Positions 1-11,182 of a DNA stretch of 64,000 nucleotides are shown in pieces (position 1 is the stretch's first letter; every line of letters starts with the position of its first letter). Position numbers and translations under genes: made by a program. Where the stretch lies: assembly GCA_019316985.1 (NCBI GenBank), contig CP079215.1:2170001-2234000 (forward strand). The letters are read 5' to 3'. The stretch comes from Paraniabella defluvii (lineage in GTDB: Bacteria; Bacteroidota; Bacteroidia; Chitinophagales; Chitinophagaceae). The notes under the pieces were generated by a model. That model saw nothing but the letters and a program-made list of their open reading frames with translations. It was not told where the DNA came from and made no database searches.

Positions 1-1878
1 GGTTCCGTACCTGGTGGGCTTACCTGCTTTATTTATCCGGCGCGGCGGCCCTGGCTATTCTGTATATCAGCTATAAAACCCGGCAGGCCAAAATGAAATA
101 TGAGCTGCAGCTTTCGCGGGTGAATGCCGAAATGCGTAAGGCAGAGCTGGAGAGTGAGCGTATGGAAAAAGAAGTGCAGAAAGCAGAATTGCAAAAGCAC
201 ATGCGGAGTATGAAAAAGAAAAAGCGGAAAGGGAAACGGAGCGGGTGATCAATGCGCAGGAAAAAGAAATAAACCAAAAACGGCTGTCGTTCTTTACCAA
301 TATTTCGCATGAATTTCGCACACCGCTTACCCTGATCCTTAACCCGGTTAAAGACCTGATCAAACAATACCAGGGACAGGATAAGGAAGAGCTCCGGATC
401 ATCGGTTTAAATGCCACGCGATTACTGAGCCTCACCGATCAGCTATTACTTTTTAGAAAAATAGAAGAGGGTGCGGAAGGCCTGCAAGTGAGCCGGTTTG
501 ACTTTAGCAAATTAGGTAATACCATCTTTTATTATTTTAAACATGAGGCAAAAACAAAGGATATAGCCTACACCATCACTGGTATTGAAGAACCCATTGA
601 AATGTATGGCGATAAAAATAAGATCGAGATCATTTTATACAACCTGATCTCCAATGCCTTTAAATACACGCCCAGGGGGACAGATCAATATTGATGTTGT
701 TCCCCATAAAGATCATTTGCAGATTACGATCAGGGACACCGGGGCTGGTATACCGGAGGGTGCCGGCAATGCCATATTCGATCGCTTCTACCAGGCCCAA
801 GGGCATGTAAAGCTGGGCTTTGGCATTGGCCTTTATATGGTGAAGCAGTTTACCGAAATGCACCAGGGGTCTATTGCCTACCAGAGTGAGGTGGGCAAGG
901 GTACGCTATTTACCCTTCAGTTACCATTAGGACGCGATCATTTTGGGGCTATCCCCATAACAGAAACATCGGATGAAGAAGACGAATCGCCTGTTATAAC
1001 CGCAGATGATTTTGAGCCTTCTGACGAGGAAGCACCCATACCAGTGCCTGAAATACCTTTATTGACTACTAAAAAGCCATCGTTGTAGTAGACGACGATG
1101 AAGAGATGCGCAATTATGTGGCTTCCGTATTCGGGGAAGAATTTGTGGTGTATAAGGCGTCCAACGGCAAAGAAGCGCTGAAGCTGGTGACATCAAAAAA
1201 ACCAGACCTGGTTATTTCAGACATTTCGATGCCTGAGATGGACGGTATTACGCTTTGCAGCACTATAAAAGCGGATATTAATACAAGTCATATACCGGTT
1301 ATCCTGCTCACGGCCCACACTTCGCAGGAGATAGAGTTAAAAGGAACGGAAGAAGGCGCTGACCAGTATGTAACCAAACCCTTTAATAAAGAGCTGCTCC
1401 TGGCTAAAGTAAACGGGCTTTTTAAAAGCCGTGCCAGCCTGCAACAGTATTTTTATAACCAGGTTACTCTTAAAAAGATGGGTCCGAACAGCCTAATGTT
1501 CCGGCTGAATACCAGGAGCTGCTGGATAAATGTATTGCCATTGTAGAAAAGCATCTCGACGATAATGACTTTAACATTGAAACCCTGGCGCGTGAAATGG
1601 GCATGAGCCACTCCTATTTATATAAAAGGATCAAGTTGATATCAGGACAATCAGTAAACGGTTTTATCCGCTTTTTGCGGTTAAGGAAGGCTGCTGAGTT
1701 TTTGATCACTACCAATGATACGGTAAGTGAAGTAGCTTATTCGGTTGGCTTCAGCGATGTAAAATACTTCCGCGAACAGTTCACCAAACTGTTTAAAATG
1801 AAGCCCACCGATTACATCAAGCAGTATAGGGGCAAGGTAAGCGGTAATTTAAGAATTGGCAATTCTGATAATAATTAG
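1..1878 (+). CDS. Hybrid two-component system sensor kinase/response regulator/AraC (HTCS), C-terminal part
   Basis: One-protein two-component regulator of the kind that senses oligosaccharides in the periplasm and switches on a polysaccharide utilization locus. The gene enters from the left edge, so the N-terminal sensor (normally a beta-propeller plus Y_Y_Y domain) is outside the window. Visible in order: a membrane helix (nt 20-75), a charged coiled coil, the H-box with NISHEFRTP (nt 300-330), HATPase motifs NLISNAFKYT, DTGAGIP and GFGIGLYMV, a receiver domain with the phospho-acceptor in VISDISMPEMDG and the conserved VTKPF lysine, then an AraC helix-turn-helix (nt 1560-1840). Frame breaks lie near 200, 675, 1073 and 1480. 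The first two open reading frames past 245 overlap only because of a lost G in the run at 675. The genes downstream are its likely targets, and candidate binding sites are listed separately. Family assignment is firm; the glycan sensed is unknown. Confidence 0.95.
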
Positions 1879-1922
1879 CCGGTTTGGGGTGGTTAATATT
1901 CATTTCTCCTGATAGGTAAACT

Positions 1923-1953
1923 AATTTACCCCGTTTTTATACGAATTTCTCCA
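1923..1953 (+). promoter_or_regulatory. Candidate HTCS operator, site A (upstream of GH43)
   Basis: Direct repeat AATTTACCCC (1923-1932) and AATTTCTCCA (1944-1953), 21 bp start to start, with an AT-rich spacer. It lies about 105 bp before the GH43 start. The same paired element recurs upstream of the SusC gene and the GH105 gene. Two half-sites two helical turns apart fit a dimeric AraC-type DNA-binding domain such as the one at the end of the adjacent HTCS. Function is inferred from the recurrence and position. Confidence 0.6.
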
Positions 1954-2056
1954 CGATACCCGCAACCGATTTTTAGCAACTTTACAGGGCTTGCCGATAG
2001 CTTGTTATAAAGCGGTCTGATAGTGCATTCTTAATTTAACGACAGTGTAACAGCTC

Positions 2057-4197
2057 ATGATCAAAAAAATTACTGGTGGATTGGTTTTCTTTTATTGTTT
2101 CCGGCTTTGGTGAAAGCCCAGGCAAAAACAACGCCTTCAAAATATACCGGCTACCTTTTTACCTATTTTACAGGCAATAGTAAGGAGGACGAAGCCATCC
2201 GTTTTGCGATCAGTACCGACGGCTACCATTTCCAGGCCCTAAATAATAACCAGCCGGTAATAGCTTCTTCGGCTATCAGTTCTACGGGGGTGTGCGTGAT
2301 CCGCATATTTTGAGAGGCGCAGACGGGAAAACTTTTTATATGGTAGCAACGGATATGGTGTCGGCCAATGGATGGGATTCGAACCGGGCAATGGTGCTGC
2401 TTAAGTCCAACGACTTAATGAACTGGACTTCGGCAATTGTCAATATTCCGCAGACCTTTAAAGCCTTTGAAAAAGTAAACCGGGTTTGGGCGCCTCAAAC
2501 CATTTATGATGCTCAAAAAGGCAAATACATGATTTATTGGTCGATGAGAGCAGGGAATGACCCCGATATTATCTACTATGCCTATGCCAATAAAGACTTT
2601 ACAGGATTGGAAACCGAACCCAAACAATTATTTTTAGTCCGAACAATGGCGCCTGTATTGATGGTGATATCGTAGAAAAAGACGGCAAGTTTCACCTGTT
2701 CTTTAAAACAGAAGGGCAGGGTGCAGGGATTAAAGTAGCGGTTTCCAGTAAACTGACAGAGGGTTATAGACTACGTGATGCGTATGTACAGCAAACCAAA
2801 GACCCTGTTGAAGGTGCAGGTGTATTTAAGTTGAACGATGGCAGCGGGTATATATTAATGTACGACGTGTATACCAAAGGCCGCTACCAGTTTACCAAAA
2901 CAACGGACCTTGAAAATTTTAAAGTGGTGGATGAGCAGGTATCTATGAACTTTCATCCGCGGCACGGAACCGTTTTACCGGTTACCCAAAAGGAGATAGA
3001 GCGTTTAACAGCGAAATGGTTGAGTATTACAGATGTATTGGGTACGGCGCAGTCCCAGCAAATCAAAAAGAACAATATGGTGCTCGACACGGTGGCTAAG
3101 AAATTATGGCTGCCTGTTTTAGACAATACGGCACTCAGTAAATTCGATCCACAATTTAAAAGCTTCCCGGGTGTGAAGATTACGGCATCCGGATCTGATT
3201 TTTCTAAAAAACCGGTGGCTTATACCATTTCCATACCGGGCCGCAAGCCTGAAACCTACCAGGTAGCAGTATTGCAAAACCGCAACCCGGTATTGGCGGG
3301 CTACTATGCTGACCCGGAGATATTGTACTCCGAAAAAACGAAACGCTATTATATCTATCCTACCAGCGATGGTTTTACCGGCTGGGCGGGTAATTACTTT
3401 AAGGTATTTTCTTCGGCCGACCTCACCAACTGGAAGGATGAGGGCGTGATGCTGGATCTGCCCAAACAGGTGAGCTGGGCCAACCGCAATGCCTGGGCGC
3501 CCTGTATTATTGAAAAAAGATCAACGGTCAGTACAAATACTTCTATTATTTCACGGCCGCCCAGAAAATAGGCGTTGCTGTAGCCGATGAGCCAACGGGT
3601 CCGTTTATTGACTCAGGTAAACCGCTGGTGGCAGAGAAGCCTGCCGGAATAAAAGGCGGGCAGGAGATCGATCCGGATGTATTTACGGATCCTCAAACCG
3701 GCAAAAGCTACCTGTACTGGGGCAATGGCTATATGGCGGTAGCTGAACTGAATGAAGACATGATATCTTTTAAAACGAACACTCCCCAAATTATTAAAGT
3801 AGATAAAACCTTCCGCGAGGGCACATATGTTTTCTATCGGAAAGGCACTTATTATTTTATGTGGAGCGAAGATGATACCCGTAGTCCCAACTACCGTGTA
3901 CGGTATGGCACATCCACATCGCCCACAGGCCCGCTTACGATACCTGCTGATAATATAGTCATACAAAAAAATGAGGCGGAAGGTATTTACGGCACGGGGC
4001 ATAATTCGGTGATACAGATACCGGGCACTGACGACTGGTATATCGTTTACCACCGGTTTACTTACCCTAACGGTATAAAAATGGGCAGCGCAGCAGGATA
4101 TAACCGGGAGGTTTGTATAGACAAGCTGGAATTTGCGGCAGACGGTTCGATAAAGCAAACGATCCCCACACATAAAGGAATTAGTTCAATAAAATAA
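2057..4197 (+). CDS. Tandem GH43 glycoside hydrolase, secreted
   Basis: Periplasmic or surface glycosidase with two five-bladed beta-propeller GH43 domains in one chain, about 710 residues. GH43 members act on arabinose, xylose or galactose linkages. The start at 2057 gives a signal peptide ending in ALVKAQ once the A-run at 2063-2069 is lengthened by one. Domain 1 shows GGVRDPHIL (catalytic base Asp), CIDGDIVEKDG, and a PVEGAGVF glutamate that could be the acid. Domain 2 shows YYADPEI (base), EIDPDVF and AEGIYGTGHNSV (acid region). Both halves therefore look catalytically complete. Frame breaks lie near 2066, 2288, 2636 and 3516, each repaired by one added base in a homopolymer. It is first in a run with GH2 and GH16 (gaps 36 and 33 bp). 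Subfamily and exact specificity cannot be read from the sequence alone. Confidence 0.93.
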
Positions 4198-4233
4198 ATC
4201 TTCAATAAATATTCATTCAATCAAAACCTTCTC

Positions 4234-6665
4234 ATGGTGCGCTTTCTTTTCCTATTCTCTCTGATCATCACAACGTTTAATGGTTTCGCTCAACCGGGCT
4301 TCGGTAACGCTGTTAAACTGAATAATGCATGGCAGTTTACGTTGAACAGTACTGATACGGTGGCTGAAAGGCCCGCAGGGTCAGCATCCTGGCAAGCGGT
4401 AGACCTGCCTCATGACTGGAGCGTTCGGCAAAAGCTTGATCCTGAAAATGCCAGCAGCATGGGCTATTTGCCCGGAGGTATCGGCTGGTATAAAAAAGAA
4501 GTAGTAATACCTGCATCAGATAAAAAAGTGTATATCTATTTTGAAGGGGTGTATAACCGTAGCGAGGTTTTTGTGAACGGGCAATCAGTAGGTAAGCGAC
4601 CTAATGGTTACATCTCTTTTATGTACGATATAACGCCTTATTTAAAACCGGGTAAGCCAAATGAAATACTGGTGAAAGCCGATCATCACCGCGATGCCGA
4701 TTCGCGCTGGTATACCGGATCCGGCATTTACCGCGACGTTTGGCTGGTATATGCCAACCCGGTGCATATTGCTCAATGGGGTGTGTATGCTTACCCACAG
4801 GTAACGGATGGTGCAGGCATTTTGAATATTGAAACCACTTTGGCCAATACAGAGGCAAAAACACAGCAGCTGACGGTAGTGCAGGAGCTGGTGGGACCTG
4901 ACAAGAAAGTAGTAGGACAAAGCAGCAACCTGGTTTCTGTAGCAGCAAATAGTTCAGAAAAAACTGCTACCACCATTAAAGTAGCGAACCCTAAACTTTG
5001 GGATTTGAATAACCCGGTACTTTATCAGTTGCGCACCAGGGTTTTGCAAGCGGGCAAACAAATAGATGCGTCGGTAATTACTACAGGTTTTAGAAAGCTT
5101 CAATTTGATGCTAACAAAGGGTTTGCATTGAACGATAAATGGATGAAGGTAAAGGCGTTTGCCTGCACCATGATGCCGGTGTTTTGGGAGCGGCCATGTA
5201 CAAAGAGGTTTGGCGCCGCCGTTTATTAAATTTAAAAGAAGTAGGGGTGAATGCCATCAGAACCAGTCATAATCCGCAGGCTTCAGCATTATACGAGCTT
5301 TGTGATGAGTTAGGGTTACTAGTGATGGATGAAGCATTTGATGAATGGGAATTTCCGAAACGTAAATGGCTGGAAGGCTGGAATGCAGGTACACCGGGCT
5401 ACCAGGGCACTTATGATTTTTTCCCCGAGTGGGGTGAAAAGACCTGGGGATATGGTGCGTCGTGACAGGAACCATATTTCCATATTTGCCTGGAGCATTG
5501 GTAATGAGGTAGACTATCCTAATGACCCTTACTCTCACCCGGTGCTGGATGGCGGTGCGCAAACAGGGTTTACACAAAAAATATTCGGCGGTTATAAAAA
5601 GATGCACCGGACGCCATGCGCCTGGGCGTAATTGCCAAAAAGCTGGCGGCTGTGGTGAAACAATACGACAGGTCGCGCCCGGTAACTGCGGGGCTGGCCG
5701 GTGTGGCCATGTCCAACGAAACAGAATACCCGTCGGCATTGGATATAGCCGGCTATAACTATACGGAAAACCGTTATATCAGCGATCATAAAAAGTACCC
5801 GAACCGTGTCATATTCGGCAGCGAAAACCGCCACGACCTGAGCGCCTGGAAAGCAGTTACAGATAACGAGCACATATTCGGCCAGTTTTTATGGACAGGT
5901 ATCGACTACCTGGGCGAGTCGGGTAGATGGCCCTCGCGTGGTTTTTATTCAGGCTTGTTGGGCTTTGGCGGCTTTATTAAACCAAGAGGTTATTTCAGGC
6001 AATCTTTATGGAGCGACAAGCCCGTGGCTTACCTGGGCACTTATCCTGTTAGGGAGGTGACCATACACAGGATGTTTTGTCGCAGTCGGAAGGAAGAAAA
6101 GAAGAATTATCAGTAGATGCCTGGGCATCCTGGAACTATAAAGAAGGGCAAACAGTAAGAGTGGTTTGTTATACCAATACAGCGAAAGCCAGATTGCTGC
6201 TGGATAACCAACCAATAGGGGATGTAAAAAACTATGATACTAAAACCGGTATCACTTACTGGGATGTTCCGTTTAAGCAAGGTACATTAAAAGTAGAGGG
6301 ATTGAATGAGGCCGGTAATGTGGTAGTTACTTATGCGGTGACAACTGCCGGTGAGGCCACTGCCTTACAAGTGATCAATGATGGTAAAAAAGATGCTGAA
6401 GTAAAACAAGTGGCGGTACAGCTGGTGGATGCAAAGGGTAACCCTGTTTATAATATTAATGCTGAACTTACCTGTACGGTAACAGGCGGCACCTTACTCG
6501 GCCTTGAAGCCGGTGATAATAGTGATATGGGCGACTATACCGATAATGTACAGAAAACATTCAGAGGCAGGTTATTGGCTTATATGTGAAAAAAATCAAA
6601 AACCGGGTCCGGTTAAAATAGTGTTCACCGCACCCGGATTAAAGAGTGTAACCGTAACGCTTTAG
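4234..6665 (+). CDS. GH2 family glycosidase (beta-galactosidase type, with DUF4982)
   Basis: Exo-acting retaining glycosidase, probably a beta-galactosidase, exported by an N-terminal signal peptide ending near NGFAQ. Domains in order: jelly-roll sugar-binding domain (LPHDWS, SSMGYLPGGIGWY), Ig-like domain, TIM barrel with SHNPQ, acid/base glutamate in WSIGNEVDYP and a probable nucleophile glutamate in VIFGSEN, then DUF4982 (near nt 6010-6330) and a C-terminal Ig-like domain. Frame breaks lie near 5148, 5437, 5448, 5597, 6056, 6571 and 6592. The last two bring the reading to the TAG at 6663-6665 with the tail TAPGLKSVTVTL. About 810 residues, normal for this GH2 group. It sits between the GH43 and GH16 genes and is likely co-transcribed. 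Beta-glucuronidase or beta-mannosidase activity is possible because GH2 is polyspecific. Confidence 0.93.
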
Positions 6666-6698
6666 CAAGTTCAGAACGTTATTAAAAAAGATATTACA

Positions 6699-7522
6699 AT
6701 GATTTCCATAATTATTGGTTCGTTACTAGCTATCGGCAACCCGGGTGATTCCGGCCACGTAAAGAAAAAGGGTGATGATTACAAGCTCGTATGGTCAGAA
6801 GAGTTTAATAAAAACGGTGCTGTAGATACAACGGTTTGGCAATTCGAAAAAGGCTTTGTGCGCAATAACGAGCTACAATGGTACCAGCCACAAAATGCCT
6901 GGTGCGAAAACGGTAAGCTCATCATTGAGGCACGCCGGGAAACCAAACCCAACCCGCGCTACAAAGAAGGCAGTAGCGAATGGCGGGAAAAAGAAAGGAG
7001 ATTGCATACACTTCTGCCAGCATCAATACACGTCATTCTAAAACATGGCAGTATGGTCGTTTTGAGATACGTGCTAAAATTATAGCAAAGCCGGGTTTAT
7101 GGCCCGCTATATGGACATTGGGTATAAATGGCGAGTGGCCCTGGAACGGAGAGATTGATATCATGGAATATTATAAAGGAGATATACTGGCCAATGTGGC
7201 AACGGGTACCAATCAACGCTGGAATGCCAAATGGTTCAGCACCCATAAACCGGTAAGCTCGTTTAAACCCAACTGGGACCAGGATTTTCACGTATGGCGT
7301 ATGGATTGGGATGAAAATTCTATCAAACTTTTTGTAGATGATCTGCTACTGAACGAGGTAAAGCTAACCGATGCGAATAATCCCGATGGTTCTAATCCTT
7401 TTAAACAACCTCATTATTTACTGCTCAACCTGGCAATAGGCGGCGACAATGGTGGTGACCCAAAAACTGAGTTTCCCAGCCGGTACGAAGTGGATTACGT
7501 GAGAGTGTATCAGAAAAAATAG
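6699..7522 (+). CDS. GH16 family endo-glycanase
   Basis: Retaining endo-hydrolase of the GH16 jelly-roll fold, the group of laminarinases, lichenases and endo-beta-1,3-galactanases. The active-site signature is clear: WNGEIDIMEYY contains the E-x-D-x-x-E nucleophile, helper and acid/base. Other typical stretches are LVWSEEF near the N-terminus, GLWPAIWTLG, and the C-terminal YEVDYVRVYQ. About 275 residues. The N-terminus is short and hydrophobic (MISIIIGSLLAIG), giving a weak signal peptide without an obvious lipobox. One frame break lies near 6985 (A5 in GGGAAAAAG). It is last in the GH43-GH2-GH16 run. As the only clear endo-enzyme of the locus it probably makes the first cut in the backbone; the backbone type is not determined. 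Confidence 0.93.
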
Positions 7523-7909
7523 CAGACAATGGTAGATAGAATATACTCAACTTAGAATATTTAGATTGTTTTACCTGGCATTGAACAATACTGCCTGGCT
7601 TACTATGTTTCTTACAAAAACCCGAACGTTTATCGCGGCATTACTGCCCGTATTAGCCAACTATACCGGAAACCTGCTGAAAAAACAGTATAGTGTAAAA
7701 CACATATTGATATTCTCTTCTTTTTATAAGTTGATTTTTAGTCTTTTACATCAAATAAAGTTTTTTTCACTGTACTAGAATCACCCCTCTTTTATAACGA
7801 TTTATCCCCTGGCTTCCTATACATCATGATCTATTTTCATCATGCAAACGAGCTAATATTATTTAGCTGGTTAGTGTAGTATTCATTTAAAATATAAAAG
7901 CGATTGTTT
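7523..7909 (+). other. Intergenic region before the first SusC gene
   Basis: This 387-bp gap holds operator-like site B at 7779-7809. A 70-codon open frame at 7566-7778 lacks homology cues and has poor composition, so I do not call it. No convincing hairpin terminator for the GH16 gene was seen, and no TAnnTTTG element stands out just before the SusC start. Confidence 0.6.
7779..7809 (+). promoter_or_regulatory. Candidate HTCS operator, site B (upstream of SusC)
   Basis: Paired half-sites AATCACCCC (7779-7787) and GATTTATCCCC (7799-7809), with the CCCC cores 22 bp apart, against 21 bp in sites A and C. The one-base difference is within the error rate of this sequence. It lies about 100 bp before the SusC ATG, a spacing similar to sites A and C. 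Confidence 0.55.
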
Positions 7910-10900
7910 ATGCAAGCCAAATTAAGATTTCGGCGATTAAAACTACTGAATTGTGGTGTCCTGGTATTTCTGTTAATGGCACTCCCGGTTGTTATTAATG
8001 CACAGGTTACAGTTAAGGGTACTGTTACCAAAGCCGATGGAGCTCCTATTCCCGGCATATCTGTTATAGTTGCAGGTACTACCTATGGAACCGTTACCAA
8101 TGACCAGGGAGCATATTCCATTAATTCAAAAAAGGGCGACAAGCTTCAGTTTTCGGGCACAGGTTATGTTTCGCAGGAAGCAGAAGTAAGAGACGATGCC
8201 ATCATCAATATTGAGTTAGCAGCGTCGAATGTGTCTATGGACGAGGTGGTGGTTGTAGGTTATGGCACCATGCGAAAAAAGATCTGACGGGGTCCGTCGT
8301 GCAGATAAAGCCTGACGATATGGCCAATGCCAATCCTAATACGGTACAGGACATTCTTCGTGGTGTTCCGGGCTTGCAGGTGGGGTACGACCCGTCAGCA
8401 AAAGGAGGAGGCTCTCTCCAGGTTCGGGGCCAGCGATCTGTATATACTGCCGGCGGGCATAATAATCCATTAATCATTTTAGACGGTATGATCTTCTATG
8501 GAGAGCTATCCGAAATAAACCCCGATGATATAGGCCAGATCGATGTATTAAAAGATGCTTCTGCGGCGGCAGTTTATGGAGCACAGGCCGCCAATGGGGT
8601 GATTATTATCACCACAAAAAAGGCAAGATTGGTAAGCCGGTAATTAATGTCAGCGCCAATGCCGGGTTTACAACCAAAAGCGCTTATCGCGGGGTGTATG
8701 GCCCCGATGGATACATGCAGTTTCGCGAAGACTGGTACAAAAAGGACACTTATGGACTTAATGCAGAAACTGGTAACTACGAGCCCTACCAAACCGGTAC
8801 ATTAAAAGGAAAGCTGGGGTATTACGATAGCCCCGATAATCTTTCTCAGTATGGGATTACATTAGAGCAATGGCGGGCCTATACTACCAATGCAGCGGGA
8901 GAGTCAGATGCCAGCATATACGCCCGGCGTCTTAATCTGAACGACCTGGTGCTCGCTAATTATGTGGCTGGAAGAACGTTTAACTGGTATGATCACACGT
9001 TTCGTACCGGCTTTAACCAGGACTACAACGCCAGCGTATCAGGTGCCAGCGATAAGATGAACTATTATTTATCATTTGGTCATTTAAAAAATGAGGGCGC
9101 TGTCGTAGGGAATGTGTATCGGGCTACGCGTGCCAATATGAAGCTGGACGGTAAAATAACCAAATGGCTACAGCTGGGAGCCAATGTAAATTTCCAGGAT
9201 CGCAGTGATGGAGATTTGCAGCCGGGCCTTGGTATGAACTACTGGGACAATAATCAAATACGCCTGAGCCCATATGCTTCTTACAGGGACTCTGCGGGTA
9301 ATCTGGTTCACCGCCCTATGGGGCAGAATCAAGGCTATGCCTACAATTTCGATTTTAATAAGCAATTCATCGAATTGGAAAAAGGCTATACGGTGCTTAA
9401 CAGTATTCTTACTGCCAAAGTAACACTGCCGTTCAATATCACCTATTCGTTCAATGCATCACCACGTTACCAGTTTTTCTATGATCGTTATTTTGAATCG
9501 TCTAAACATCCTGACTGGAAAGCGTCTAATAATGGGTTAGTCAACCGGGAGCAGGCCAAAAGATTTGACTGGTCGCTGAACAATACGATCAATTGGGAGC
9601 AGACTTTTGCAAAAAAGCACCGGGTGAACCTTACCCTTGTACAGGAAGCCGAAGAGCGCAGATACTGGCAGGATCGCATTGAAGCCCGTAATATCCTGCC
9701 TTCAGACGCTTTAGGATTTCATAACACAGCAAACGGCGATAAAACAAGGAGTAGTTTTTCATCTTCCGACTCCCGCCAGACAGCGAACGCACTATTTGGA
9801 CGTTTGTTCTACTCCTACGATAGTAAGTATATGCTCACTGCTACAGTACGTCGCGATGGATATTCGGCATTTGGTGCTAATAATCCTTATGGTATTTTCC
9901 CCTCCGTAGCATTGGCATGGGCGTTCACCAATGAAAAATTCTTTAACTGGGAACCTATGAGCACGGGAAAGCTGCGCGTTTCATATGGTAAGAACGGTAA
10001 TCGTGCCTTGGCAGATCCGTATATCGCACTGGCAAATCTGGGCTCAGGTACCGGCCGCTTCCAGGGCTATCTAGACGGTTCAGGAGCGCTGGTAAATATG
10101 CGTTACCTGTCTGTCGATCGTTTGGCTAATCCTAACCTGCAGTGGGAAAAAACTGCTGCTTATAATGTAGGCCTGGATTATGGATTCTTAAACGATCGGA
10201 TTTCTGGTAGCATTGAGTATTATGTTATGAACACGCATGATATGATCATGAGCCAGCGACTTCCGGGTTTCTCTGGTTTCAATAGCATTGCCACCAACCT
10301 GGGTGAAGTATCTAACAGAGGTGTTGAGTTTACTATTAGCACGTTGAATTTGCAAAGCAATACACTGGAGTGGAGCACCACCCTGAATTTTTCCTATAAC
10401 AAAAACCGGATCAAACACTTGTATTATCAATATGAAAATGTGCTGGACGAGGCAGGAAATGTGATAGGTACAAGGGAAATGAACGACAATACCAATGGTT
10501 GGTTTATTGGTCAGCCTATTGGTGCTATCTGGGACTATCGTGTAACCGGTATATGGCAGGCGAGCGAGATAGAAGAGGCCAAGAAATATGGTCAAAAGCC
10601 GGGTGATCCTAAAGTAGCGAATAATTATACTGCAGATGACAAGAAAATGCAGATGGTTCTACAACCCCAGTGTACAATGATAAAGACCGGGAATTTATGG
10701 GTCCTACTGCGCCGCCGGTACATTGGCAGTTACGAAACGATTTCACGCTGTGGAAATCTCTGGCCCTTTCTTTCAACTTATACTCCTATATGGGGCATAA
10801 GTCGATAGACTGGAACTACCTGAATCGCGATAATGATGGTTCCTTAATTACTAATGGTCTGAATACATTCACAAAAGAATACTGGACTCCTCAAAACCCA

Positions 10901-11171
10901 ACTAATGAGTACGCAAGGCTGGATGCCCAGGGGCCGGGTGGTGTGGCTTCCCTGGTAAAGTTTACGACCGCTCTTTTATTCGTTTCGAAAGTATATCGCT
11001 GGGTTATACATTGCCTAAAACGTGGACAAGTAAATATCAAATGTCAAATGTAAAAATATACGGATCTGTACGCAATGTGGCCGTATGGCAAAAGACTGGG
11101 AGTATGGCGATCCCGAAACAGGAGGATTAGCCACACGTATTTTTTCATTGGGTTTAAATGTTACTTTCTAA
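7910..11171 (+). CDS. SusC/RagA-family TonB-dependent glycan transporter (locus 1)
   Basis: Outer-membrane 22-stranded barrel that imports oligosaccharides with its SusD partner, powered by TonB. ATG at 7910 is preferred over an upstream TTG. The signal peptide ends at VVINAQ, followed by a carboxypeptidase-D-like regulatory domain (VTVKGTVTKADG), the SusC signature MDEVVVVGYG, a plug domain (VPGLQV, ILDGM, IDVLKDASAAAVYG, NGVIIITTKK) and a long barrel ending ATRIFSLGLNVTF at 11171. About 1085 residues, the usual size. Frame breaks lie near 8277, 8622, 10651, 10963 and 11090. The central 700 residues (8694 to about 10650) are uninterrupted. The SusD gene starts 11 bp downstream. Confidence 0.96.
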
Positions 11172-11182
11172 AATATACAGAC

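Noticed and set aside
3613..4173. 186-codon minus-strand frame inside the GH43 gene
   Set aside because: Shadow of the real GH43 reading frame; composition and residues have no protein-family pattern.
5257..5739. 160-codon minus-strand frame inside the GH2 gene
   Set aside because: Antisense shadow of a conserved catalytic barrel; Pro/His/Arg-rich nonsense.
7566..7778. 70-codon hydrophobic open frame between GH16 and SusC
   Set aside because: No homology cue, TTG start, low-complexity composition, and it overlaps the proposed operator region.
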